Part shown: one piece after another, positions 1-15,700 of the stretch
How the letters are laid out: every line of letters starts with the position of its first letter
Numbering within the stretch: position 1 is the stretch's first letter
The notes under the pieces: model-generated
Seen by the model: the letters and a program-made list of their open reading frames with translations, nothing else
Databases searched by the model: none
What the model was told of the DNA's origin: nothing
From: Ficedula albicollis
Taxonomy: Eukaryota; Chordata; Aves; Passeriformes; Muscicapidae
NCBI RefSeq assembly: GCF_000247815.1
Contig: NC_021678.1
Coordinates: forward strand, 6,801,190-6,865,189
Direction of reading: 5' to 3'
DNA length: 64,000 nt
Position numbers and translations under genes: made by a program

Positions 1-1235
1 AGTTAAACAAGCACTTTATGTGCCCTAAATACAATAGCTCAGAAAGGGGTGTGACAGGAGGAAAAGGAAAAGACAAGTTACTAAGTTATTTTCTGGAAAA
101 GTGATTTATTTATATGTTGTGGTTTCTTTAATAAAGTGGTATTTTTGCTGTCATCTGGTAACCATAAGTACTCTTACATACAAGATTTGCTGTCATTATG
201 AGACAGCTCTGACTCTTGCCTTTCTGTCTAAGGAATCTTCTATCTCTAATGAAGATGTAATATTTTTCCTAAAACAGTGAGTGCATTCTTGAGCTGTGCC
301 AGTATGACAATGCACCATCTTAAATGGGGATTAGCTTCACTGTGAGGGGCATGTGACAGGATCAGGAAAGGGAAGTTGGGGTTGAACAACAGAAAATTTG
401 TATCTCAGTAAAAATAGCATTTGTGGTTTGCACTGGCATTGATCTTTGTGATTTTATGGCAAACCTGAAGGTCATGAGGGACCTATACCATAATAAAAAT
501 ATACTGCTAGGTATTTCCTGAAAGAAAACAGAACTCATAAATCCCTTTGCTTAGAGATACAGGAATAATTTTATTTCCATTTTACACTCTTAGCAGATGT
601 GATTTATGCTGTCAGCACTTACTTGTCATTACATGGTGCACTTTTGTATTTTAGTTGTGCATGTGATTTTTAAATAATAATAATAAAATAATGTGATTTT
701 CCCTAATGTTCTAAATATGGAAAATTTCATTATTTGCTAAACCCAAATAGTTCCTTTATCGGTTTAGGGAATGCAAATATATGCAACAGATTCAGAAGAT
801 TATGTTACGTAAAAACTGTCACAGTTTGTTACAATGAACTTTTACTAAGAAACAGACATCTTCAAAAAACACTCCTTGCAGCTGCATTGGTTGATGGTGT
901 TGCATAGCAAGAGCATTGAAATTATAATAAGCAAGTTAAAATTACTTTCATTAGATAGCTTTTCCCTCATTTGGTAGTACCCTCATGAGGAATACAGGTG
1001 TTATCCTCATTACCTACAATGGGTAGTGTAAGAACCTAAAAACCTCTTCACCCATTCAGTCATGTAAAAGTAAACAAATAAAAAAGAAGAAATTATAGGC
1101 TGTGGGTTTTTAAAGCTAGATGACTGCAGCTTTTCTTTTGTTACAAGCTTTGCATAAGGTTTGCATGTGATGTTTATTTTGTACATACGCAGACTTAAAG
1201 ACTAACATGGAAAACTGATTTACAAAATAGCATTT
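1..1235. other. Intergenic, nothing recognised
   Basis: AT-rich single-copy-looking sequence with stops in all frames and no exon-like stretch, RNA gene or recognisable repeat. In mammals the myoregulin micropeptide gene (MRLN) lies upstream of SLC16A9. I looked for its short ORF here by eye and did not see it. Confidence 0.6.
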
Positions 1236-1571
1236 GAATCATAGGGTGGTTTGGATTGGAAGGGACCTTGTAGATCACCTTGTTCCAGCTCCCCTGCTAC
1301 AGGCAGGAACACCTTCCATTATACTAGGTTGCTCAGGGCTCTGTCCAAACTGGCCTTGAACACTTCCAGTGATGAGGCTTCCACAACTTCCCAGGGCAAC
1401 CTGCGCCAGGGCCTCACTATCCTTACAGAAAAGACCTTTTTCCTAATATCTATGATACACCTCCCCTCTTTCAGTTTAAAGTCATTACCCCTTGTCTTGT
1501 CACCACATGCTCCTGTACAAAGTTCCTCCCCATCTCTCTTGTGTGCAGCTGACCAGTTTGTCAGACATCGT
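1236..1571 (-). mobile_element. CR1 LINE 3'-end fragment
   Basis: The + strand begins with the reverse complement of the CR1 3' terminus (GAATCATAGGGTGGTTTGG, then TTGGAAGGGACCTT). It continues through the usual inner segments: loss of about one line of sequence per phrase aside, the 'CAGGGCAACCTG' and 'TTGTCTTGTCACCACATG' stretches are typical of bird CR1. The copy is 5'-truncated and diverged. Its 107-codon open frame on the + strand is antisense to the element and is not a gene. Confidence 0.85.
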
Positions 1572-4500
1572 TAGACTGGGCACGCAGTTCATCTGAACAC
1601 AGACTTCAGGCCTTGCCCATGTTATGGGACCTCTGCAGAGGATGGTGGTGTGGAAACCTTGGATTTAATATTATCACTGGCAGCCAGACTGTGGGAGGGA
1701 CAGTTCTGCCACTACATCTGCATCTTCCCAGACAAAGTAGGCAATATTCCCTGCCAGTGCAATTGTGATGGTACCAGGGAGCTTTGTGCTACTTTACCAG
1801 CATCTCCTAGGAAATCTGTGTTCTTTGCGGCTGAGACAGTCTTGTTCCCTTTCACACAGACTTGAGAGGAGACGTAGTGACCCTGCTTAATGTGGTCAAA
1901 TAGCACTTGAAAAGCCTCATGCTTCTCACCTCTCACATGAAGGGTTAATTTATAACTTCAGAAGCATTGATTTCTGCAGCTGCTGAAGATAGATGAGTGT
2001 CCTTTAGACTCTGTGAGTGCATCAATATTTAATATGTCTGCTTAAATTAAACTCCAGTCAAACTACTGATTGTTCTCATCACCTTCTTCCCCCTTCAATC
2101 ATTAATGGACATTTTCCACAAGCAAGTTAACAAAACACCTAAGATGGACTTTGCACACATTAGCCTTGGCCTTTCATTCTGGACTCTCTCCTCCTACTCT
2201 GATTGCATAAGGACTGCAAAATACAAAAGGATGCTCCCCAGCCTGGACCACAGTTTAAAGGACAGTAGTTGATCAAATACTTAGAATTCGGTTATGTTTT
2301 GAGATTTTCCTCCATTGCAGAATATGGGCCATCTTTAAAATCAAACAAGCAAACATACAAAAAAACCCCAACCAAAACTCCCCAAACTTGTTGCCTCTTT
2401 ACCCAGGCTGATAAAGATTTTGATAGATTTAGGGTGTTCAGCAACAGCAACAGCAACATTTCTTGCTGGGAAGGACCCCTTCCTAGATGGTTGTTTGAAT
2501 ACCCTCTAATTTTCCTCTCTGTACCTTCAGAAGCTGCTGCTAGTGCACTGTCTGTGAAGTAAAGAACATTCCTCAATCATCTGTTCACTGGTACAGCTGC
2601 GAGTGACCCAGAACACCACATCCTGCAACCATGGTGTACCAAAAATCAGGTACATTTTAACTCGGTGCTGCTCTCATTCCTGGTCATGCTACGCAAGTAC
2701 CTTTATTCTTTGGATTCCTGGACCCCATAAGCTGAGGGAAAAAGTGGCTTATAGGAATTATTTGGTGTTTTACTTCATTTTCTATTTGAAAGTGAGGATT
2801 TAAGAATTCTGGTGATGTGTGGTATGAAAGTGTAGTTATGAACAGTGCGGCTGCGGCACTGTTACAATTCACCAGCTCTTGGAAGGCCATGTAGGAAGGG
2901 TTTCTAAAGGGAAGAAATTAGAAGATTAACCAGTGATCTGGAATCCAAGCCAAAGGACAGTTGCCAAAATACTGTAGGCCAAGTGAGCAGAAACCAAGAG
3001 CTGAATGGAGCCGCATTGCTTGTTATGAAACCAGGACAAAGGAGACATGGAAGAGGGACTGTTTCCTCCAACCTTGTTCTTCTGCGGCTTATTTTCCCAG
3101 TTCTGTACCTTACCAGCAGGGTTGGCCTCTCAGAATTATGCACTTGACTGCCATGTTCATATTAAGAACTGGTTTAATTAAAACAGAGGACTTGTCATCA
3201 GCAGTATATCCAGAGAAGTTAGAGTAAAGCAATTAGGCTCAATATGTATTCATTGAAAGTGCATAATTATTCTCAAGCAGGGTTTCTTGTTCAGGTCCAA
3301 AGCTGCCTGTGACCTAAACTCAGTTTGGTTTACATCTGACTGGGCTTGCTTCCTCTGCATAAGGATCCAGAGTGTGTCAATGTATTCCTGTCACTGATGT
3401 CCCTTAACTCTTCTGGGCATTCCTGTACAGCTAAACCATTGTGTACTTGTGAATACACTAATTTTTTCAGATGCTCATAACCAATTTTGCTAGAGTGAAG
3501 TATTTAATTTTAGCCTACAAGATTGTTTTTTAAGTTTCTGTATTAAGCACTGTCATGGGAACTGGAGCTTTACGTGCACTTGATTGCAAAATTGTTTTGT
3601 ATTGAAGTGTAGGAAACAGCACATCCTGGACAGTTAATTCAGAATTGTTGTTTCCCAGCCATCTCTTGGGTGGCTGTGGAAAGATTTCAGTTACCCTTTC
3701 GATTTCAGCCTGTGCCCAGAAGCCCAAGAAGCAATCGAAGTAAACAGCGTCTGTTTACTGTTTGGGCAGCTGTCTTCAGTCATTTGTTTCAGCAACCCCA
3801 GTGCACGTGTTCCCAAAATGCTATGCTTCCCAGGGAAATCTCTGCAAGCAGCGAGCTAGCCCAGCTTTTCCGAGTATCTATAGCAGTTACCTGGGGATGG
3901 AATTTAAGCCTACTCACCTCTTTTACTTGTCTAATGCATATGCATTAGAACAGTTCATTCCTTTTGCTTCACAGTAACCTCTTCCAGTTATTGAAGAGTG
4001 CTATTATGTTTCCCCTCTGCCTTCTCTCTAGCTTAATGCCATTTATTTCAGTTCTCCTCCCTAGAACAAATTTCTAGAGCTCTCGGAGTCCCTGTTCTCC
4101 TTTCTTCACCCCTCACCCTCCCCCGCCCGCTTCAGTTGGCTGCCCTTTTCGACATGAGACACACAACACTACCGTATGCCAGCTGAGATGTCTTAGGAGT
4201 GAAGCTTGACTTTATGACGTTCTTCTGTCAGTCCTTCCAGTAGCAAGTATTAATTTTGGTATTTATATGAACACGGTGAGGTGTGGACTAAAGACATTTG
4301 AACTTCACAAACCTTTGTGAATATTGCATGAAGGAGCAAGTCTGGACTGCAGGTCTGAAAAGGGGAGTGATGTTCCTGTAGGAACTGCAGAGGGTGTGAA
4401 CATCTGAGGTTGCGTCGGAATTTCAGGTCTAGGAATATTTCAGAATTTCACTCCACTCTGGGAATGTTTCTATTTCCACCTGCAGTGTGTGGTTTCGTGA

Positions 4501-4600
4501 ACTCTAATTGTGTAGAGGTAGCAGCAGAGCTGTCACACTGAACACGCCCGGGATAGAGGCTGATGCTTGCCGAGTGTTCAGTCAGCTTCTGCGACAGCCT
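1572..4600. other. Intergenic / distal upstream region of SLC16A9
   Basis: No coding exon, RNA gene or clear repeat was recognised. Open frames here are short, overlap on both strands and lack splice or codon support. CpG content begins to rise after about 4080 towards the island that follows. Confidence 0.5.
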
Positions 4601-4987
4601 TTGCAACCTGGAGGGTGAATATCGGAGGTGGCTGAACTTGGGCGACTTGACAACTACCTTGCCGTATGTCTGACAGCGCTGGCCGTGCCATGCGCACGGG
4701 TCCGGGCCAGGGCTGCGATGAGACACGAGCGAGCTGTCTCTCCCCTGAGCTGGCAGGCTGGTGTTGCAGCGCTGCATGTGCGCTGCTGCATCGCCATCTG
4801 CAGCGAAAGTTTGCGGCCTTTTGGCATCGCTGGCGGCGGGAGGCAGCGCCCATCCCCGTCCTGCGGCCGTTCCGCTGCCTTGGGCACCCGCGCCGGTTCC
4901 GAGCCGCGGCGTGTGCCCGGCGCAGCCCGGCCCTGCGGCCGCCTCGGCGCCGGTGCAGGGGGCGGGGGATGGCGGCGGCGGGTCACC

Positions 4988-7099
<2,112 letters not shown>

Positions 7100-7253
7100 T
7101 GCTGCCGGCCCGCGGCGAGCGCATCCCTTGCGGTGCCCGTCGACGACCACCCCTCAGTCCTGGCTGTGGTGCCTCCTGGTGCGCCCTCTCGGCATCCCGT
7201 GGGCACTGGGCAGTGTGCGACCTAAGCACCTGCCGCGGGCACATGGCAGCGGG

Positions 7254-7257
<4 letters not shown>

Positions 7258-7319
<62 letters not shown>
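7258..7319. repeat. 62-nt poly-C tract after a G7 run
   Basis: Seven G (7251-7257) are followed by 62 C, then unique CpG-rich sequence. It lies 158 bases after the large poly-C run. This shorter tract could be genuine, since C/G homopolymers do occur in bird CpG islands, but its length is also hard to sequence accurately. Confidence 0.9.
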
Positions 7320-7320
<1 letters not shown>

Positions 7321-7607
7321 TGGGTGGGTGCCCATTGCGGGATCCCACCAGCCTCGGTGTGTGCCCGCTGCGGGACACCCGTGGCATCCCGGCGGCTGCG
7401 GCTGCCCCGGAGTGGGGCACTGTGGCTCGACCGTGTGCGGTGGCATCGGGACGGCGAGGGCGACCTCCAGTCACCTCCTGGTGCGCGTCACTGCGCGGAT
7501 GAGCGCTTCGCCTCGAAACTGGCCTGGAGGTGGAAGGCGTCAATGTGTAACGCGGGGCTGTGGGCTGGCCCCCGAGGGCGTGGGGAGAGGCGAGGCGAGC
7601 CGGGGGC

Positions 7608-7613
7608 TATAAG
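7608..7613 (+). promoter_or_regulatory. Candidate TATA element
   Basis: TATAAG flanked by GC-rich sequence (GGGGGC before, AGGCC after) at the 3' edge of the CpG island. If functional, a start site would fall near 7640, giving a short first exon upstream of the candidate donors at 7689 or 7741. Single-motif evidence only. Confidence 0.25.
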
Positions 7614-8375
7614 AGGCCATCCGTCCTCTCGGAGACCCCGGCACGGATGGACTGAGGGAACAGATGCCGAAGGGAACCCTCGCAGGTTGTGATGCGTAAG
7701 GCGGCGCACATCGTGCTCTCGTTTTGCAGAGGAGATCTCTGGTAAATCATGTTGCCTGGTTTTTAGCAGTGCCGGCTCACATCTGCCTACATGGATGCTT
7801 GCTAGTCCGGCAGGCATTAAAGGTGTGCTTTCGTGGGGGGTTTTCCATCTGCTCTGGAGCAGTGAGGCTCTGGAAACAGGTAGGACTGGTTCTGCTGAGC
7901 TGACAGATTTGTACAAAGCTAACTGGCTTATGTGCTGCCCCACTGATGCTTCTTAAAGTAAACTAATTTTGCACAATAGCAAAACATTGTTATGTTGTTG
8001 CTAAGTTTTGTTTTCGTGTTTTGTTTTGTTTTAAATTTCACACTTCTGTCAGCCATCAGAAATAGAAGGAAACATTAATATTGACAACTTTCTTGCTTAA
8101 CTGACAGAAGGGCAAGTAACAAAATGTGAGACCTGAATATTGAGACCCAGAAGTGAACTATATATATATATATTCAGTGTTATGCAGGCAGCTCCTGTAG
8201 TTACAACATCAGTTAAAATCTGAAGTCATGAAAGTTAGTAATGAAAGTACAGATGCATCTTTCAGTGAATTTAATACAATGCCTATGCTGTTGTGTCAGT
8301 ACATGTGCAGGTGTTTGGATATGATGAGTATGTTAAAAGCAGCTATAATGCACCAGTTCTAATGCTCTAGGTGTT

Positions 8376-8459
8376 ACTTGCAAGCTAAGGGCAAGCAGAA
8401 ATTTCAGAAGATAATAGCAACTTGCAAGCTAAGGGCAAGCAGAAATTTCAGATGATAAT
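8376..8459. repeat. Two-copy direct repeat, 40 bp, offset 44
   Basis: Bases 8376-8415 and 8420-8459 match at all but one position (AGAAGATAAT against AGATGATAAT), separated by four bases. No transposon character. It is one of a series of similar adjacent duplications in this window. Confidence 0.9.
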
Positions 8460-9737
8460 TGCACGAGCTTGCCTGAAACATAAAGAGAAATTTACAAGAA
8501 ATCTGATTCAGCTTAAAATGAGGGATGTTACTCTTCTGCCTGGTACCGTCTTGATTTGTAGCAGTGCCTTGCAAAACTTGACTAGCCCAGTGTTAATCAC
8601 GCAGTTTTTCTGCTGACATCAGCTGTCTTTGCAGCCATGTGCTGCTCGCAGAAAGCAACACACTTACCCAGGCTCCAGCTGCACAAAGAACAAACTGGAA
8701 ACAATCACATTGCTACTGTCTTTCTCAAGATTCCCTTTGCCACAGATTAATACAAGTTGCTGTGCTGAGGGCTAGTGTTTCAGTGGTACTCATGTTCCTT
8801 TTTTGTGCTCATCTGTCATCTTTAAGCCAAATTCTAAGATTTATAAGAAGGGAGTTCAGTATTGTGATAATGGTGCTCAGAGCAAAGCAAATAGTTGCAG
8901 CCAGACACTTCTCTCTTTCCACATTGAAACTGTTGTTCAGTTTGTTCTCTAGGGTTTCTTTTTGTTGTGGTTGGTAAAGGCTTTCATCAAGCAGCTCTCT
9001 TCCTCTGATTATTATTCGCAGTGAGTACAACTCACTGAAAAGCTTTTTCTCACCAAATTTCAAGTTACTGTTCAATTCTTTATGCTTCATGTCTCTTTTT
9101 CACTATTTTAAATTTAATTTGGTTTCCTGGAGTCTGAAACAGTATCCCTAGGCTTAGTGAACAGAAAGGTTTGTGAAGCTGTTCCCACCTGAATCCTGGA
9201 TCTTAAACGATTGTTTATCTGTTATCAGGATCACACAAGTCTTCCTGGTTGGTTCTGAGAAAAAAACCCAAAACTGTTGACTCCCCGCACTCCCTTCTGT
9301 GTGGGCTCCAGCTTCTTAATTCTTGGTGTCCACATTTATCTTTACATTTTTTGTCCTCCTTCTACACAGACAGAAAATAGTAAAAGGCACTTTGGATCCC
9401 TCCCAAGTCGATGCACAGATTTGATGTCCGTGCAAGTGAAGATTCCATTCTCACTGTCACTTCTTTTCTCTGCTACCAAGCTATTACAGTACAACTTGCC
9501 ACTTTCAGAGAAGCATTAAATAACGTGCAAATAGAGAGTGGATTGATATCCACGGTCCCAGCAGTGGCTTGGTTGTCCAGGACATGGTTAACAGGCATAG
9601 GAGAGGGCTCTGAGGAGCAGGCTTCTCATGCAGGTCTGGGCTCTGTGTGACCTTGAGCCTTCAGGGGAGTTAGAATATACCTCAGTTTAGGTAGCAGGCA
9701 CACAGCAGTGTGAGGTGAAGGAGTAACCTGCAAAAAC

Positions 9738-9774
9738 AGGAAGGGAAGGAAAGGGAGGAGAAAGGAAAGGAAAG
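9738..9774. repeat. Purine-only (GGAAA/GGGA) tract
   Basis: A 37-base run of only A and G on the + strand, a degenerate GGAAA-type microsatellite within the presumed intron 1. Confidence 0.8.
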
Positions 9775-12547
9775 CCAGGTCATTAGAAACAGATTCTGGG
9801 ATTTTTATAGATCTATTATTCGTGTGAGGATGATTTCTGAGAGGGAAATGATGTTGTTTTTTACTTTTTGCTTGATAGTTGTAGACTGTAAATGGCTTGG
9901 AACATTCAGAGAATAGAGGTGGTTTTGATGTCCAAAGTTTCGGTTTTTAGCTAAAAGATTCAAAAGAGATCTGTGATGCATAATAGGATTTGTCAGGATG
10001 TAGAAGGTCAGTACCTCTACTGCTGTAAATAGGATGCAGTTGGTTACATTCAATTATACTCTGCAGCATTGCAACAGGTGACAAACTAATCCAGAGCTTT
10101 TTGGTCTTTCTGTTAGAAGAGACTACATGACCTAAGACTACAAAAGCTTTTTTCCTCTCCTGCCCAGTCCTTGCTGTCTTCCCCTCAAATGTTTAGAACA
10201 ACAGAACCAAACTCAAGAGTTGTCTTTGTGCCAAATTTTAAGGCATCAATATAATGGAAATCAGTGTAGCAGCTAAAATGTGTTTGTTTTCTAGAGTTTA
10301 TTTTTTATAAAACATGAGCTGAGGCTGTTCACTGTCTGCCTCCATTATTGTAGAGTTTTCCTGAAAACTTCCTTGCTTTGTCTCATTGTCTGCTTTTAAA
10401 GCTGTTACTTATTTCCACTAGTTTTTCCTCTAGGCAGGGACAAGACAAGCCAATTGATAATTACTTAATTCATGGAGAGATGCATAGGTCAGCTCTTGGG
10501 TACTGCAATCAAGTAACTCAAATATCTCATGTAGAAATACAGGGATCCCTTTTTTGCATAAAAGGCATTGTTATAGGAAAATTCCTATGACTTCTGTCTG
10601 TCCCAGCTGCCACCCTCGCATCTCGCAGGATCAAGGGACACCCACCACTCATTGGAGTGAGTAAGTCAGAGCTTATGTTTATAAGCTTAAACAAGTAACT
10701 TTGTAATGTTTATAACTGGGAATGTTGTATCTTCAAGGACAGTCAGTATATTAAAATTGTAAATCACTCCCAAAGGACCCAGGATGTCAAAATGTATTTT
10801 ACATTAGTAAGTGATGTTTTTGTTGTTTGAGGGCTCAAGGCTGTTGTCAGATGTTAATTAATTGCAGAGGATCAGTAGCTCTCCACTGACACAGCTTGTT
10901 TGCTTCTGAAGTTTCTCTGAGAAGATTATAAAAAGAAGAAATTTCATGTGAAGCCACCATTTTTTTTTCAGAGTTATGTTAACTGTTGCAGGGGTATGTT
11001 GGCTGAAAACTTGCTTTGTTCTTTTTCTGCAGATAGTTGTCACATGAAGGTACATTTATAGGAAGCTGACAGATTTTTGCCATCATCTGTGAGTATCTAC
11101 CCTCAAGGTAACATTTAAGTGCATCTGTAAATTAGATCTGGCCTTTTTCATGTCTCTATACAGTTCCTCAAAACTTTATACTATAGTGCTTTGTTAAGTT
11201 TTCCATGCAAATTCTTAAAAAATTGCCCAAGAAAATGGTGTGAGGAGCTCAAATGGGAATTCTGTTATCATCTGCTTGTTTTCCCCATTGCTTTCATACA
11301 GCAGTAATTTTTTTTCCATTTCCTCTGGATTCCTAAGTCAAAAAGGCAGTGCAATGCATTTATTTTTCTGCTTTGCCTCTTGGGAGTCTCCCAGAGCAGA
11401 GCTGTTACTGCAGCAGTCTTAATGCTTAAGCTGCGGTGTGGAGATAGTCCTTGAGAATATTTTGTGAAGAAAACAGGGTAAGATCTTATCTCTTTCTATC
11501 TTCCAGGGTGAAGGGAATAAAACTGTTGAGAATCATGTATCGGGTTAGTGGCAGAGCCAGGAGCAGAGCCTGTGTTTTGTGATCATCACATGGGCAGATT
11601 GCCCTCTGTAGAGAGGGAGAGCAGGCTGGTTGTGTGCACAGGGAGTCTCCAACACAACGTAGCCTGGCAAACCTCTAAATCTGCTAGATTTTTGAAATAT
11701 TGATCCCTAAATTCACATGCTTGTCTTGAGAAGATGTGAGGGTGGTGGGTTATTTAAAGCCACAGATACACAGGTGGTGGATTGTGCCATGCAAAGGAGC
11801 AAGGTGGTATTTCTGGAGTCCAGGAGGTGATTGCCATTTTGGGGAAGGCTGATGTGTGCCAACTGCACGGAGGGCAGACACTCTAACAGGTTATAGCAGA
11901 TTTTTGTGTGCATATTTGCTGCTGTCATGTCTTGGCATATAAGCCACACCTGTACACAGTCTTAGAGCTCGCTTCACTAATATATTCAAAGTGATTTCTG
12001 GATGCAGCTCTCTACGCATTGCTTTGTTGACAGAGCAGAGTACTTAACTGTTACTACTGCCAAAATGTCAGTCTTCTTCTTGGTCTGCCCCTCCCAGAGT
12101 GCACTATCTGGTGGCAAACACCTAAAAAAATGGCAAAATACTGTGCTGAAATGGGAACTGAGTAGAGATTTTTTTCTCCATTTTTGATATTCATGGTTTT
12201 AACAGCATTGACCATGGGGCTCTCTTGTTGAACCGTGGCAGATATTATTGCCTGAAGTTTTCACAAAGCCTGCTTAGCACTCAGCAAATTAAATGCTTTT
12301 CTGTCCTACAGTGCTGGTGTACTTATGGCTTATTATGCTTTGGGTGCTGTCTTTCTGTTAGACAGCGGAGGTGCAAGTGTGGCAGTTCCAGTTTCCATCG
12401 CCTGCGTGCTGTGCTGCAGCTGTTCCTGAAGGATGGCCGGACCCGGGCTCGGCCTGAGCCCGCGCTCCTCTGCACGGCTCCCTGGTGTTGGCAGCCCTTG
12501 GTCAGCCATGGTTCTAACTCCCCTCTCTTTGGGTTTTGTCTGCACAG

Positions 12548-12776
12548 GTGCCGCCCCTGCCTCTGCACCCAGCTGACGAGATGGCATTTCGGAAGCCACC
12601 AGACGGCGGCTGGGGCTGGGTGATTGTTGTCGTTTCCTTCTTCACCCAGTTCCTGTGTTATGGATCACCGCTGGCGGTGGGAGTCTTGTATTTAGAATGG
12701 CTGGATGCTTTTGGAGAAGGGAAAGGCAAGACTGCTTGGGTTGGATCGCTAGCAAATGGAATTGGATTGCTTGCCA
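12548..12776 (+). CDS. SLC16A9: SLC16A9 first coding exon (5' UTR end plus residues 1-65)
   Basis: The acceptor is TTTTGTCTGCACAG before 12548, and 33 nt of 5' UTR precede the ATG at 12581. The donor is CCA|GTAAGT at 12777, splitting codon 66 after its first base. It encodes the N-terminal tail and first membrane helix, including the SLC16 motif and [20 protein letters not shown], almost identical to the mammalian protein. Confidence 0.95.
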
Positions 12777-15700
12777 GTAAGTGCAGAAGCAGTAACTGTG
12801 TTAAAGTGAAACATTTCCAATTGATGCTTTCTTCTGTGCGTGCTCTTGGAATTGTATGAAAGATAGCTGCAAATGAGGGTGCTGCATTTTTGTTTTAGGT
12901 CAAGATGGGTAAGAAGAATGCATTTATATTTTCACTATGCATAAACCAGAGCAATATAATGATAAAAGGGCAATAAAAATATTTTCTTTTAAGAATTCAA
13001 AATGATTGTATTTGAATAAGCTAGAAAAGCCACACACTGGGAAGCTGAACAGTAATTTTGTTGATGCATTTTTTTTTAATGAGACTTTAAGACTAACATT
13101 TATATTATTGTCTTAAAATCAGAGCAAACTGTTAGTCTGAAATTATTCAAGTGCCTTACGGGAAAAAAAGTCAATAAATCAGTTACTTATTTTTCAGCTC
13201 TAGCAGAACCTACCAGTGAGAGTGAGTGAGGGCTCCTTTGCATTCTCTATTTGAGAAAAAAACTGCCTTTGATGGCTGGAAAATTATAGGTAACAGTAGC
13301 ATTAAATAAAGCAACCTTACTGGAATCTTTCCTTTAGTAAGACATTGTCACTTGGAGAGTAACAGCAGAGTTTTAGGGAAATAAAACCCCACTTTGAAAT
13401 TTTCTAGGTTGTTGTTTTAATATTAGTCACAGGCATTTACTGGGTCATATCACTAACTTCTGTTTTTGGAAGATTTACCATGGGAGCTATTATCTATTTG
13501 CTAGATCTGGAAAAATTTGCTTGTCAGCAGGGCAGCTGCCACAGGCAAAACCAATAATGTGGCTTAATGGACAAATACAGGGTCCTGAGGAAACTCTCCT
13601 CAAAAGAAAGTCAGTTCTCCAACAGCAATGCAGACCTGAATAAAGAACACTGCTTTGTATGGCCCTGGAACTGAACAAATACTGGTGTCACACCTGTGTT
13701 AGGGTTTTTTGCCACCAGGCAGAAGAGAAATGGGCAAAGGCAGGTGGATCACTAACCACAAGAAGACTATATTCAGTCTCAGGGTGTAAGTGGGTAAAGG
13801 ACTGCAGATTGCTCTTCCATCATGCTTTTTTATTTTTCTGTGTTATGTGTATTAACTCCTGCTATTAGTTCATCAAGACCTAAATAAACTTGAGTGAAAG
13901 GATGAAGTGGGAGAAAAATAAGGACAAACAAGGTAATAACTGAAGGAAAAACTAGGCAGAAGGAAGGAAATTTCAAGAGATACCCTCTTGAAGGAGGCCA
14001 GAAGTCTCTGGCTTCTCTTAAGAGCCTCAGTCCCCTTTCCCTTATGTCAACACCATGCTAGTTTCCAGATTTTAGTGCCCTCTGTCTTGCTACTGTAAGC
14101 AATTCTCAGTAGTGTGCTTTGCAGCTATGCTGGTTTTGGCTGGGATAGAGTTCATTTTATTCTCAGGGGTTGTGTGGTATATGTGCTGAATACAGGGCTG
14201 ATAATGTTTTTCTAATTGGTGAGCAGGGCTATCAGAGCCGAGGTCTTTCCTGCTGTTCTGCTGCCAGGCTAGTGGGGACACTGGGGGTGCATAGGAAATT
14301 AGGAGGAGACACACCCAGGACAGGTGACCCCAACGACCAAAGGGATGATGTTCCATGCCGTGTGGCATCATGCTCAGCATATAAACTGGGTGGAGAAGGA
14401 GGAAGGGGGCATCTTCAGAGAGATTTGGCAGTTGTCTTCCCAAATCACCATCACATTTGACAGGGTCCTGCTCTCCCTGGAGATGTCTAAACCCTTACCC
14501 ACCATTGGAAACAGTGACTGATTCCTTGGTTTGCTTTGCCTGCATGCAAAGTGTGTGTTGTTTTCCCTATTAAACTGCCTTTATGCCAACCCAAGAGTTT
14601 TCCAGCTTTTGCCCTTCTGAGTCTCCCCATTCCTGCTGGTGGGGGAGTGAGATAGGGACTGCGTGGGCTTGGTTGTGGCTGAGTCAAACCACGGCAGCAG
14701 CAAATGGAAACTACTGTGATGAATAATACAAATCAAACGTGCTCTTGTGACTAATTTTGGTATGGAGTGATTAAATGAAGGTTTGACAGGTTAGGAGGAA
14801 TGCTGTCTGTCCATGTGATTTTATTCTTTCAGTTTGGCATTTAGAAGCATAATAGCAATTCTTACCTTTTATGCCTTCAAAAGAAAGTACAGGGAGGGTC
14901 TTTTTATTACATTGATGTTACCAGAGTTGACTGAAAACAAATTCTATGTTCCCAGCTTTACCTGAAATGAAAGATCCTGCTGTTTGTCAACCCCCTTGGA
15001 TCTGACTCTATGACAAATCTACTAAATTTCCTCCTTAAAAGTATGCAGTCTTATGATGCAAATTATTTCATTTTCAGCTGATGAATAATGTTATCTTTAA
15101 GTGGTATATTTTGAAGTGACCCTTGATTAGTGTGATGGATATCTAGAGAATGTAATTAAATTACTTCTTTATTTTCTTTAAAGCTTGTAACTTGATACAG
15201 TCTTTTTGGAAAGACTCCTACACTTTTAATTAAGGCTCTACTGGAGAGCCATTAAGATTCTTCTGTGAGCTTTCTTCAACTTAACATCACCTTTCTGAAG
15301 TTGTAGAGGCCAGACTGGAAAAGGAATGACAATTATAGTAGATTAGCAACCAGACAGGAAATAAATCGGTGTCCATTTTCTTAGGAAGACTTTTCTTGTT
15401 GATAGCACTGGAAATCACATTCACCAGCTTCTGTAACAGAGAAAGTTAGGGCCAGTGACTGCTGTATTTGTACTGTAATTTCACCAAACCCAAGAAGATA
15501 TGTATGGCATCTGGCACAGAAAAAGGTTCTTTGTCTTGTCCCCTTTCCTCTACTCATGTAGTCTGAAACATTTTTTTAAGCAGCTGATGCTGGTGAGCAC
15601 TTTCATATTTGCTGCATTGGTATCCTTTCTAAAATGTTTACTTCTGACTTATGTGAGAGCTAAACTTAGACTGGAGACATAGAAACCCAGTACAGCACCT

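Larger units (their letters stand above)
7701..12547 (+). other. Presumed SLC16A9 intron 1
   Basis: AT-rich sequence from the CpG island edge to the acceptor of the first coding exon. It contains a (TA)n stretch near 8159, a 40-bp two-copy direct repeat (8376-8459) and a purine-only tract (9738-9774). No internal coding exon or RNA gene was recognised. The last ~200 bases (12360-12540) are locally GC-richer. Confidence 0.5.

Noticed and set aside
1251..1574. A 107-codon frame
   Set aside because: Antisense to a CR1 retrotransposon fragment.
1..4600. Possible MRLN (myoregulin) gene upstream of SLC16A9
   Set aside because: Expected from mammalian gene order, but no short frame encoding a 46-residue single-helix peptide of that kind could be seen. 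It may lie to the left of the window or be absent.
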